From NCBI GenBank assembly GCA_031282605.1, contig JAITDK010000135.1, positions 1-24,063 of the forward strand: a stretch of 24,063 nt of DNA. The letters are read 5' to 3'. This DNA comes from Oscillospiraceae bacterium (GTDB taxonomy: Bacteria > Bacillota > Clostridia > Christensenellales > Aristaeellaceae). The translations under genes were made by a program, and so were the position numbers. Position 1 is the stretch's first letter, and the number at the start of each line of letters is the position of its first letter. Of this stretch, positions 1 to 6,233 are shown one piece after another. The notes beneath the pieces are model-generated. The model was given only the letters and a program-made list of their open reading frames with translations. It did no database searches and was not told the origin of the DNA.

Positions 1-2
1 CC

Positions 3-782
3 GACCGTCTGCGCGCTGAATATGTCGTCGAAACCATCTTCGAAGCGGACGAAGCCACCCTAGTTTACAGCCACTTCGACAGGATAATCGCGGGCGGGAT
101 CATGCCTGTGAAAAAGGCCGTCGAACTAACTGGCTCTAAAGAACTGGCGGCGCGATACTTCCTCGAACGCCGCGAACTGGGCGCGATAAATGTCGGCGGA
201 CCAGGCAAAATTACTGTCGACGGCACGACGCACGAAATGGCCGCGCGCGACGGACTCTACGTCGGCATGGGCGCTAAAACACTGACATTCGAAAGCCTGG
301 ACGCAACCAATCCAGCTAAATTTTACCTGAACAGCTGCCCTGCGCACAAAACATACCCAACGACGAAGATCAACATCTCCCAGGCAAACCCGCGCCCACT
401 CGGCTCCGCCGAAACATGCAACAAACGCACTATCTACCAATACCTACACCCCGCGGTTATGCAAACGTGCCAACTCTGCATGGGCCTGACCGCGCTGGAA
501 CCTGGCAGCAACTGGAACTCCATGCCCTGCCATACCCACGAACGCCGGATGGAGGTATACTTCTACTTCGACGTGAAGCCGGGACAAGCGGTATTCCACA
601 TGATGGGCGAACCAACCGAGACGCGCCACGTCGTGCTGCATAACGAACAGGCGGTTATCTCACCGTCATGGTCGATACACACGGGCGTGGGTACGTCGAA
701 CTACACATTCATATGGGGCATGTGCGGCGAAAACCAGGATTTTGACGACATGGACGCCATCGGCACCCTAGACCTACGTTAA
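3..782 (+). CDS. kduI: 5-dehydro-4-deoxy-D-glucuronate isomerase (partial, 5' end outside window)
   Basis: KduI interconverts 5-keto-4-deoxyuronate and 3-deoxy-D-glycero-2,5-hexodiulosonate, a cytoplasmic step in breakdown of pectin- and glycosaminoglycan-derived unsaturated uronates. The reading frame is open from base 3, and the residues before the first ATG (102) already match the family (YSHFDRIIAGGIMP), so that ATG is internal and roughly 15-20 N-terminal residues lie outside the window. Family landmarks are FLERRELGAINVGG, the cupin zinc site MPCHTHERRMEVYFYF (two His plus Glu) and the distal His in ISPSWSIHTGVGT; the protein ends in the usual DDMD...DLR. No other uronate gene is visible here, but its operon may continue to the left. 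No terminator hairpin with a T run follows the TAA. Confidence 0.97.
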   Translation, partial: DRLRAEYVVETIFEADEATLVYSHFDRIIAGGIMPVKKAVELTGSKELAARYFLERRELGAINVGGPGKITVDGTTHEMAARDGLYVGMGAKTLTFESLDATNPAKFYLNSCPAHKTYPTTKINISQANPRPLGSAETCNKRTIYQYLHPAVMQTCQLCMGLTALEPGSNWNSMPCHTHERRMEVYFYFDVKPGQAVFHMMGEPTETRHVVLHNEQAVISPSWSIHTGVGTSNYTFIWGMCGENQDFDDMDAIGTLDLR

Positions 783-810
783 AAGGGTACTGGCTCGCAC
801 GCATACTTTT

Positions 811-868
811 ACCGCTCCGCGCATGGTTTGACACATAAAGACGCCATGCGCCAGACCGCGCGGAGGGT
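811..868 (+). promoter_or_regulatory. Possible RBS-sequestering leader of the FkbM gene
   Basis: The ribosome binding site GGAGGG (862-867) of the next gene lies in a self-complementary leader. CTCCGCGC (815-822) is complementary to GCGCGGAG (858-865), which contains the RBS. GCGCATGG (819-826) is also complementary to CCATGCGC (844-851). The two pairings share bases 819-822, so they compete, or a shortened CTCC/GGAG stem can close over the second hairpin. This is seen by eye only; no folding was run, and a regulatory role is inference. Confidence 0.3.
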
Positions 869-874
869 GACTGT

Positions 875-1663
875 ATGCCAAAACAACGGTTGATTTCATA
901 CGCCCAGCATCAGGAGGATCTGCTTCTGTTCTCGCTGCTGCATCAGATTGAAAACGGCTTCTATATCGACATAGGCGCAGGTGATCCGGTTATACTGTCG
1001 GCGACGAAGCTCTTTTATGATAGAGGGTGGCGCGGGTTCAATATCGAGCCGCTTCCTGCGGCGTACGCCAAGCTGTGCGCACAGCGACCGTACGATATAA
1101 ACCTTTGCGTGGGTATCGGCGGCAGAGTGGAATCGCTGCCGCTGCTTGAGGCTGGGCGCAATTCCGTGTTCGTCAGAAACACCCCGACCGACGCCGCCTG
1201 TCAGCCCGACGGCAGCCCGAACATCAGCAGACTCGCGTCATGGATTCCAGCCGGAATTCCGGCCTGGCCCTTATCGCACGTGACGCCGATATATCCGCTG
1301 ACCGACATAGTGCCGGAGTACATCGACACGAATCGCCAGCCTATTCACTTTTGCAAGATAGGCGTAGAGGGATTTGAGAAGGATGTGCTTGAGGGTATCG
1401 ACTTTAGCGTGATCAGACCGTGGGTATTCGCGATCGAATCCGCGATGCCCAACACCATGATACCATGCCATCAGGCGTGGGAATCGATACTCTCGGCGAA
1501 CGGCTACAGTTTCATTGGCGCGGCGTCGATCAACCGATATTATGCAGACGAGGCGCGGATGGACTTGGTCGACCGCAGCCTGTCGGGCGATACGATGACG
1601 AGGGAATACGAGGTGGTGATGAGCAACCCGCTGGAACTGGCTGAACACGCGGCTTACGCGTGA
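875..1663 (+). CDS. FkbM-family SAM-dependent methyltransferase
   Basis: This 262-residue cytoplasmic protein has the FkbM (Methyltransf_21) pattern. An N-terminal SYAQHQEDLLL segment precedes the SAM-binding motif YIDIGAGDP (about residues 30-38), then GWRGFNIEPLP at the second strand, and a later CKIGVEGFEKDVLEGIDF block (about 160-177). Family members O-methylate sugars or polyketides; the substrate here cannot be told from sequence. In most relatives the later block reads K-I-D-V-E-G; here the Asp is Gly at residue 163. The ATG at 875 follows GGAGGGTGA at 862-870. The 3' end overlaps the antisense end of the ylbJ-like gene by 134 bases. It could belong to a surface-glycan pathway together with the distant GT2 gene, but nothing in the sequence links them. 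Confidence 0.85.
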   Translation: MPKQRLISYAQHQEDLLLFSLLHQIENGFYIDIGAGDPVILSATKLFYDRGWRGFNIEPLPAAYAKLCAQRPYDINLCVGIGGRVESLPLLEAGRNSVFVRNTPTDAACQPDGSPNISRLASWIPAGIPAWPLSHVTPIYPLTDIVPEYIDTNRQPIHFCKIGVEGFEKDVLEGIDFSVIRPWVFAIESAMPNTMIPCHQAWESILSANGYSFIGAASINRYYADEARMDLVDRSLSGDTMTREYEVVMSNPLELAEHAAYA

Positions 1664-2696
1664 GTATGTCCCGCGATGATCGGCGATCGGGAACGGCGGG
1701 TATCAATGCCAGCGCCAGCATGCAGGCTGCGGCGATCCAACCCATATGATTACCCAGAAACGCCGAGCATAACGACCACGCGAGCATGGCGGCGGCGACC
1801 CTCGCCGCCAACTGGACGTTAAGCCGCACGCCCGCCTTGCCTAAAAACGACGCGTTCTGCACGAACACGGACGCGCCGCCGAACGTGACCGCCGCGCATA
1901 ACAGCGGCGCGGCCACGTCAGTCGGCAAGCCCAACCCCGCTATGCGCGCGCATCCTCCCGCCATCTCTAGCATGGCGGCCAGAGCGGCGGCGGCGCTCGC
2001 GGGCATCGCCAACCGCTCAATCGCGACCGCCACCGCCGCGTTAAACAGCATCATGCAGCCGCAGATCATTAGCATGGCACTGGCTGCCTGGGTGATCGCG
2101 CCGCCGAGCGTGAGCTTTTTTTCGGCATCACGCGTCGATTCGGGGGTAGAATAATCCAGAGGGGGCGGCACGTTCGGCCAGCGGCGCGTCCACGCCATAC
2201 AGATAAGTCCGGCCAGTATGGCGGAGGTTTCATGCGCGGCCAGCATGGTTATACCCACGGCGCGGTCGGCGTTCAGCCACCCGGTAAGCGCGGCCAATAT
2301 GAACATGGGGCTGGCGGTGGTGACACAGGCGGCGGAGCATTGGACTGCGCGCCTGGACAACCTGCCGGACGACTGCAGCGCAGCTAGCAGCCTCGCGCCT
2401 GAAGGCGATCCGCCCAGCATCCCCAGCGCAACGCTCAACCCCACGAGCGGCGATCCGGACAACCCCATCGAGTCGAACCCGGATACGAGCAGCAGACTCA
2501 GCGTCACGAACGGGAACAGCGACGGCATGACCGACTCAGCCCACACGCGGCAGGACTGGCGCGCGGCTTCGGTCACGACCACGGGATCAAGCAGCGCCAG
2601 CGCAATCAATCCGGCTATAACGGCGCAGCGGGTTAGCTCGCGCGCGCCGATGCGACGGGCTTTATACGTCCGATGTGTTCGATAGTCGACTCTCAT
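1530..2696 (-). CDS. ylbJ: YlbJ-like sporulation integral membrane protein (Gate domain)
   Basis: This is a polytopic membrane protein of about 388 residues. It matches the YlbJ family in an N-terminal hydrophobic segment, then SVMPSLFPFVTLSLLL, the GMLGGSPSGARL block (compare GMASGNPAGAK in Bacillus YlbJ, recalled) and TTASPMFILAALTGW, followed by a second membrane half after a short charged loop. YlbJ belongs to the nucleoside-recognition/Gate superfamily and is needed for normal spores in Bacillus; the transported substrate is unknown. The start is uncertain: ATG 2696 has no clear ribosome binding site, and an in-frame GTG at 2723 is possible. The last 44 or so residues are Pro/Ser/Arg-rich, look unlike the family and are antisense to the FkbM 3' end, so they are probably a recent read-through extension. 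The patatin gene is divergent, 32 bases away. Confidence 0.85.
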   Translation of the reverse strand: MRVDYRTHRTYKARRIGARELTRCAVIAGLIALALLDPVVVTEAARQSCRVWAESVMPSLFPFVTLSLLLVSGFDSMGLSGSPLVGLSVALGMLGGSPSGARLLAALQSSGRLSRRAVQCSAACVTTASPMFILAALTGWLNADRAVGITMLAAHETSAILAGLICMAWTRRWPNVPPPLDYSTPESTRDAEKKLTLGGAITQAASAMLMICGCMMLFNAAVAVAIERLAMPASAAAALAAMLEMAGGCARIAGLGLPTDVAAPLLCAAVTFGGASVFVQNASFLGKAGVRLNVQLAARVAAAMLAWSLCSAFLGNHMGWIAAACMLALALIPAVPDRRSSRDILTRKPRVQPVPAGCSSPPRIPSSSYRPTGCGRPSPSAPRLHNIG

Positions 2697-2728
2697 GACC
2701 AGTACATATGCGCGGAGGGACACGTTCC

Positions 2729-3646
2729 ATGATACAGCCCGAAGATAATAAGCCTTTGGCTCAAGACGAAATTCAAGGAGTAAAGCGGCGCGCCGACCGC
2801 CCGGCCATCGGTCTGGCGCTGGGCGCGGGCGCGATGCGAGGACTGGCGCACATAGGCGTGCTGCAGGTGCTGGAGCGAGAAAAGATACCGATAGACGTCG
2901 TGACGGGCACCAGCATCGGCGCGATAATCGCGTGCGCGCACGCGGCCAGGCGTACTGGTCTGGAAATGGAGCGCATCGTGACCGAACTGCAGGAGCTGAG
3001 CTACTTTGACTTGGCGCTGCCCCGGCGCGGGATGCTCATCGGCAAACGCGCCCAGAAACTCTGCGGACAGATCGTACGCAACATGACGTTCGAGGAGGCC
3101 ATCAAACCCTGCGCGGTAGTAGCGTGCGCGCTGGATACGGGCGAAGAAGCCACGTTTGACAGCGGCCCAATGGAGAGCGCGATACGTGCGAGCATATCGA
3201 TACCGGGGGTGTTTGTGCCTCACGAGATCAACGGACGGCAGTATGTCGACGGCGGGCTGGTGAATCGCGTGCCGGTCACCACAGCGAGGGAACTGGGCGC
3301 GAAGTTGGTGATAGGCGTGGATGTGGGGTATCGAGGCGAGCCGGTTCAACCCAAGGGCGTGCTGGGGATAATGATGCAGGCATTCGACATTATGGAATGG
3401 CACGTGGCGCGGCTGAAGTTCTCGACCGCCGACATTATGATCGTCCCTGACGTGCGCGACCTGAACCCCGCGCATATGAACCACGCGTCGCAGGCTATCG
3501 CCAGAGGTCGGGAGGCCGCGCGGGTCGCACTGCCTGATATACGGCGATTGTTGAGCGCGTGGGACGAGGGGATCGGGGGAAGCTCCTCTGCCGCCGCGGA
3601 GAGCGAGGCGGTTCCCCCGGCGACAAACGTCGACAAAGGGCGGTGA
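2729..3646 (+). CDS. ylbK: Patatin-like phospholipase (RssA/YlbK-like)
   Basis: The protein has 305 residues with the Ser/Asp catalytic dyad of bacterial patatins. It has the oxyanion loop GAGAMRG (32-38), the nucleophile elbow GTSIG with Ser62, RASISIPGVFVPH and the Asp motif DGG at 174-176 (YVDGGLVNRVPV). It is expected to hydrolyse acyl-ester lipids in the cytoplasm or at the membrane; the true substrate is unknown. The N-terminal 24 residues are polar and precede the usual start of the domain, and the C-terminus is a short Ser/Ala/Glu-rich tail. ATG 2729 follows GGAGGGA (2714-2720), so the ATG at 2708, seven codons upstream and overlapping that site, is less likely. In Bacillus ylbJ and ylbK are neighbours on one strand; here they are divergent. 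Confidence 0.92.
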   Translation: MIQPEDNKPLAQDEIQGVKRRADRPAIGLALGAGAMRGLAHIGVLQVLEREKIPIDVVTGTSIGAIIACAHAARRTGLEMERIVTELQELSYFDLALPRRGMLIGKRAQKLCGQIVRNMTFEEAIKPCAVVACALDTGEEATFDSGPMESAIRASISIPGVFVPHEINGRQYVDGGLVNRVPVTTARELGAKLVIGVDVGYRGEPVQPKGVLGIMMQAFDIMEWHVARLKFSTADIMIVPDVRDLNPAHMNHASQAIARGREAARVALPDIRRLLSAWDEGIGGSSSAAAESEAVPPATNVDKGR

Positions 3647-3752
3647 ATAATTTCGGCGCGGGTTCTGCCGCGCGGCGCGCGCGCATAAAATCCCTTAATC
3701 GAGTGCACCCAATGGATTTTCGAGCGGGTTCAATCGAAAAGGGGGACAGCCA

Positions 3753-4856
3753 ATGCAGCCGACCAGGCATGGATTTATTGGCGCGTACACGCGCGACGGG
3801 TATGTAATGTTCGATCCTGAAAGGATGCTGGGCGGGAACGCGGAAAGACGGATACGCGTTCGCGGAGGTTATGGGAAAGCGCGGGCGGCAGCGATAGCCG
3901 CCGCCGTGAAGCGTATATTGGAGCGCGGCTACGAGGCCGATGTGCTTCACAGCCCGCTGGAACCCGAGTTAATCGAGGGCGTGGTGTGTCCCAGCCTCTC
4001 GCTGATAATCACCTCCGCCGACACGTGCGATCCGTGCGACACGGCATCGGTGTGCATCGACCTGGACGAGGCGCTGCGCACCGTGGGATCCGGCGCGCGC
4101 CTTGACGCGGTAAAGGCACTGGCCGAAGAGACGCTGTCGTATGAGTCGCGCGCGATCCGGTATATGGAAGCGGCCGCGCCGCTGCGAACCGACGCCGAGG
4201 ATGAGTACGCTCGCATATTCAACCAAGCCGCGCTGGACAGCATGCTCAGGCCGTGGATCGAATCCATCACGTCGCACAGGGAGGACAGCGGCAATGGCAT
4301 GGAATCGCGGTTTTTCGTGGAGGCGATAACAGCGCGAGGATTCATTCAGCACCTAGACAGCGTGATTATGCCGCGGCTGTGGCGGCTGTCGGGGCCGTGG
4401 GGCAGCGACTTCCATACGCCTCTGTCAAGGCTTAGGGACGCGGCGCTGTCAAAGGGATTGCATGTAATGTGCGCGATGGAGCATTGTCAGCCGGGCAGGA
4501 TTGCGCATCTGCTGATACCTGAACTGGGACTGTTTATCACGTCGGAGGTGAGTGTGCACGCGCTGGCGGGCGCGGCACAGCGGACGATCGATCTGCGTCT
4601 GGCTATGCCCGCAGCGGAGACGTTCAGCCAGCATACCCTGCACGCGCTGGCATATGACGAACTGATGGTGGAGCAGTTGATGGAGAAGGCTTCGTACGCG
4701 CTGGATCTGGCACGGCAGACGCGGCAGCGCATCGACCGTACGCGGGAGGAACGCGCGGATGAGCAGGTGATGAGGATGCTGACCGAGGCGGCGCTCGCCG
4801 TGCTGGAGCAGGCGTTCGCGGACGAGGTCAAACAATCGGCATACGCTTTCGATTGA
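3753..4856 (+). CDS. Tandem P-loop ATPase homologue lacking both Walker A motifs (PRK06851-like)
   Basis: The 367-residue protein aligns from memory, over its whole length, with the clostridial PRK06851-type family, made of two similar P-loop ATPase halves. First half: the P-loop position reads GGYGKARAA (38-46) where the family has GGPGTGKST, then VKRILERGYEADVLHSPLEPELIEGVVCPSLSLIITS. Second half: EAITARGFIQHLDS, then GPWGSDFHT (214-222) at the second P-loop, then EHCQPGRIAHLLIPELGLFITS. The lysine and hydroxyl residues needed for phosphate and magnesium binding are gone in the first half, and the lysine in the second. The reading frame is intact and the surrounding repeat pattern conserved, so this is a probable pseudo-ATPase rather than a decayed gene. 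GGGGGA at 3741-3746 precedes ATG 3753. It follows the patatin gene by 106 bases and may share its transcript. Molecular function unknown. Confidence 0.7.
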   Translation: MQPTRHGFIGAYTRDGYVMFDPERMLGGNAERRIRVRGGYGKARAAAIAAAVKRILERGYEADVLHSPLEPELIEGVVCPSLSLIITSADTCDPCDTASVCIDLDEALRTVGSGARLDAVKALAEETLSYESRAIRYMEAAAPLRTDAEDEYARIFNQAALDSMLRPWIESITSHREDSGNGMESRFFVEAITARGFIQHLDSVIMPRLWRLSGPWGSDFHTPLSRLRDAALSKGLHVMCAMEHCQPGRIAHLLIPELGLFITSEVSVHALAGAAQRTIDLRLAMPAAETFSQHTLHALAYDELMVEQLMEKASYALDLARQTRQRIDRTREERADEQVMRMLTEAALAVLEQAFADEVKQSAYAFD

Positions 4857-4960
4857 TTAAGCCCAGACGATGAAATTCGTTACATAACAACGGCGGCATA
4901 ACCCTCCAAAATCCGGGCACAATACTCAAAGTAGAATGTATTGAGGAGGCGCATGTCCAA

Positions 4961-5173
4961 GTGGATCGTTTTTCACTGCTGTTGGTAATCCTGGGCGCGA
5001 TAAACTGGGGTTTGATCGCGATATTCCAGTTTGACTTGATTGGGTATGTATTCGGAGGCCAGGGCGCGGTTATCAGCCGCGTGATATACGGCTTGATCGC
5101 GCTGGCGGGGCTGTGGTGCATATCCCTGTTGTTCCGCGACCACGACCGGGATCGCGATGTTGTAAGGGATTAA
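4961..5173 (+). CDS. DUF378 small membrane protein
   Basis: This 70-residue protein has two predicted membrane helices. The DUF378 signature is clear: LLLVILGAINWGLIAIFQFDLIGYVFGG, then SRVIYGLIALAGLWCISLL, and a charged Arg/Asp tail. The function of the family is unknown. The start is GTG 4961, placed 11 bases after GAGGAGG (4943-4949); the closer ATG at 4953 is in another frame and does not give this protein. A perfect hairpin terminator follows. Confidence 0.9.
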   Translation: MDRFSLLLVILGAINWGLIAIFQFDLIGYVFGGQGAVISRVIYGLIALAGLWCISLLFRDHDRDRDVVRD

Positions 5174-5182
5174 GGTGATACG

Positions 5183-5236
5183 CGAACCGGGACTGCCGTT
5201 GATGCGGCAGTCCCGGTTCGTTGTCCCTTATTTTTG
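5183..5236 (+). terminator. Rho-independent terminator after the DUF378 gene
   Basis: A perfect 16-bp inverted repeat (5183-5198 and 5205-5220, arm CGAACCGGGACTGCCG) has a 6-base loop and is followed by a T-rich stretch up to 5235. It separates the plus-strand gene from the convergent minus-strand pair and could work in both directions, though only the plus strand has the T tract. Confidence 0.75.
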
Positions 5237-5542
5237 CTTAAACAAGGCGGCTCTTACCGCTCCCTTGGGGTCTTTAACCAGCAGGATTACCAGCCAGATT
5301 ATCAGCCCAAGCGCCACAACCGAAAGCCCAAGATAAAAGTCGTTCAGCATATCAATCGGTTCGGGTGTGAAATACTCTGCGCCAAGCTCTATGTACTCAA
5401 AAATCGCGTCAATGAGCCACATCAGCGAAGCGCCCACGTACATCAGGGCTAAAATGCCAAGTTTCATTTCGTTTTTCGGCGCGTTCTTATACCAGATGAC
5501 GGTACAGATAATCGCCGCAAAAACGGTGGTAAGTAGTGTCAT
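5228..5542 (-). CDS. Unrecognised small membrane protein (three predicted helices)
   Basis: This protein of about 104 residues is one I do not recognise. It has three hydrophobic segments: the N-terminal LLTTVFAAIICTVIW, LGILALMYVGASLMWLIDAI in the middle, and LGLSVVALGLIIWLVILLV near the end. An acidic loop (EYIELGAEYFTPEPIDMLNDFY) sits between the second and third. The C-terminus is basic (KDPKGAVRAALFKQK), so the tail is probably cytoplasmic. ATG 5542 is chosen because AGGAGAGG ends seven bases upstream; the TTG at 5548 is too close to it. It lies 13 bases after the stop of the upstream gene and is almost certainly co-transcribed with it. Base composition over 5221-5520 is about 49% GC by hand count, lower than neighbouring genes. 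Confidence 0.8.
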   Translation of the reverse strand: MTLLTTVFAAIICTVIWYKNAPKNEMKLGILALMYVGASLMWLIDAIFEYIELGAEYFTPEPIDMLNDFYLGLSVVALGLIIWLVILLVKDPKGAVRAALFKQK

Positions 5543-5555
5543 TGGCAAACCTCTC

Positions 5556-5954
5556 CTAATTCACGGCGAGCTGCGCCTTGCGTTCTTTTCTCTCCATTGC
5601 GCTGGCAACAAGCACCATACCTAGCCAAACAACCGTCACGATAACCGCCATAGAAACGCCCGCCGTTGCCATTTCGTGCAGCATTTCCGCCGTGTCCGCC
5701 GGGTCGCTTGCCGCAGTCAAGAATGGAAACCACGGCGTCACTTCGCCATGCCACACATGCTCGAACGCCAACAACGCACTGCCGCCCCAAAGCATATTGT
5801 TCAGCCATTTCAGCTTTCGGACAAAGGAGATTTTAGCGCTTTGCTCTGCGGAATCCGCCTCTGCCGCGCCCGATTCATTTGGTTTTGAAGACGCCGCCTT
5901 TTTCACGATGGTGGTCACGACTGCTTCCGTTGCCGGTACAAGAAAACACGCCAT
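5556..5954 (-). CDS. Unrecognised membrane protein, first gene of a two-gene unit
   Basis: The protein has about 132 residues and begins MACFLVPATEAVVTTIVKKAA. A charged Glu/Ser-rich linker follows, then FVRKLKWLNNMLWGGSALLAFEHVWHGEVTPWFPFLTAA, DTAEMLHEMATAGVSMAVIVTVVWLGMVLV and a basic tail. Two membrane helices are likely (around LWGGSALLAFEH and VSMAVIVTVVWLGMVLV), and the N-terminal stretch may be a third. The His-rich motif EHVWHGE next to an aromatic WFPF and the later LHEM are candidate ligand residues. I recall similar unnamed proteins in Clostridia but no function. ATG 5954 follows GGAGGAAGG (5959-5967); an upstream in-frame start at 6026 would run through the leader hairpin and is rejected. 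A consensus promoter lies at 6098-6126. Confidence 0.82.
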   Translation of the reverse strand: MACFLVPATEAVVTTIVKKAASSKPNESGAAEADSAEQSAKISFVRKLKWLNNMLWGGSALLAFEHVWHGEVTPWFPFLTAASDPADTAEMLHEMATAGVSMAVIVTVVWLGMVLVASAMERKERKAQLAVN

Positions 5955-5975
5955 AGATCCTTCCTCCAACTTTCG

Positions 5976-6045
5976 TTTTAATAAATAAAAAGTACCACAA
6001 AGGTTGCAACAGCGGAAGCCGCGCACATACCTTCATGGTACTTTT
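5976..6045 (-). promoter_or_regulatory. Structured leader with terminator-like hairpin upstream of the membrane-protein pair
   Basis: Read on the minus strand, the leader contains nested stems. The outer stem is AAAAGTACCA/TGGTACTTTT (6036-6045 with 5988-5997, perfect 10 bp). The inner stem is AAGGT/ACCTT (6029-6033 with 6000-6004). The apical stem is GCGG/CCGC (6019-6022 with 6012-6015). The outer stem runs directly into a U-rich tract (TTTTTATTTATT). This geometry fits an intrinsic terminator inside a 5' leader of about 137 bases, that is, an attenuator or riboswitch expression platform, or the 3' end of a small RNA. No known riboswitch class was recognised. Confidence 0.5.
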
Positions 6046-6097
6046 AATTCCAGAAATAAAACACTACCGTCCACATCTTCATGATGGGAATGTTGTG

Positions 6098-6126
6098 ATT
6101 GTAGACGAGTACAGTGGGTTTGTCAA
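6098..6126 (-). promoter_or_regulatory. Sigma-A promoter of the membrane-protein pair
   Basis: On the minus strand a perfect -35 TTGACA (6126-6121) and -10 TACAAT (6103-6098) are separated by exactly 17 bases (6104-6120). The expected start of transcription is near 6091, giving a leader of about 137 bases before ATG 5954. This is one of the two best promoter matches in the window. Confidence 0.85.
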
Positions 6127-6173
6127 GGCTTCGATGTGAAATAATTTATGTAACGTGAGCGCCGCGCGAAGTC

Positions 6174-6206
6174 AACCCCTCCGCTGCCTTACGGCGGAGG
6201 GGTTTT
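6174..6206 (-). terminator. Hairpin terminator between the GT2 gene and the membrane-protein promoter
   Basis: An 11-bp inverted repeat AACCCCTCCGC/GCGGAGGGGTT (6174-6184 and 6194-6204) has a 9-base loop and lies 30 bases past the GT2 stop. On the minus strand it is followed only by a short TTGACTT stretch, so it is a modest terminator. It is placed to stop GT2 transcripts before the promoter at 6126. Confidence 0.55.
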
Positions 6207-6233
6207 CCCCAGTGTCTCAGCGCTGCCCCCACG

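Noticed and set aside
2693..3484. Long minus-strand frame opposite the patatin gene
   Set aside because: Shadow of a well-supported gene: His/Arg/Ala-rich, no motif, no RBS.
5955..6026. N-terminal extension of the first membrane-pair gene (MRGFRCCNLC...)
   Set aside because: It would translate through the leader hairpin; ATG 5954 has GGAGGAAGG at good spacing.
5976..6036. Leader-peptide ORF starting ATG at 6036 in the leader of the membrane pair
   Set aside because: It has no RBS and runs on out of frame far into the first gene, so it is not a typical leader peptide.
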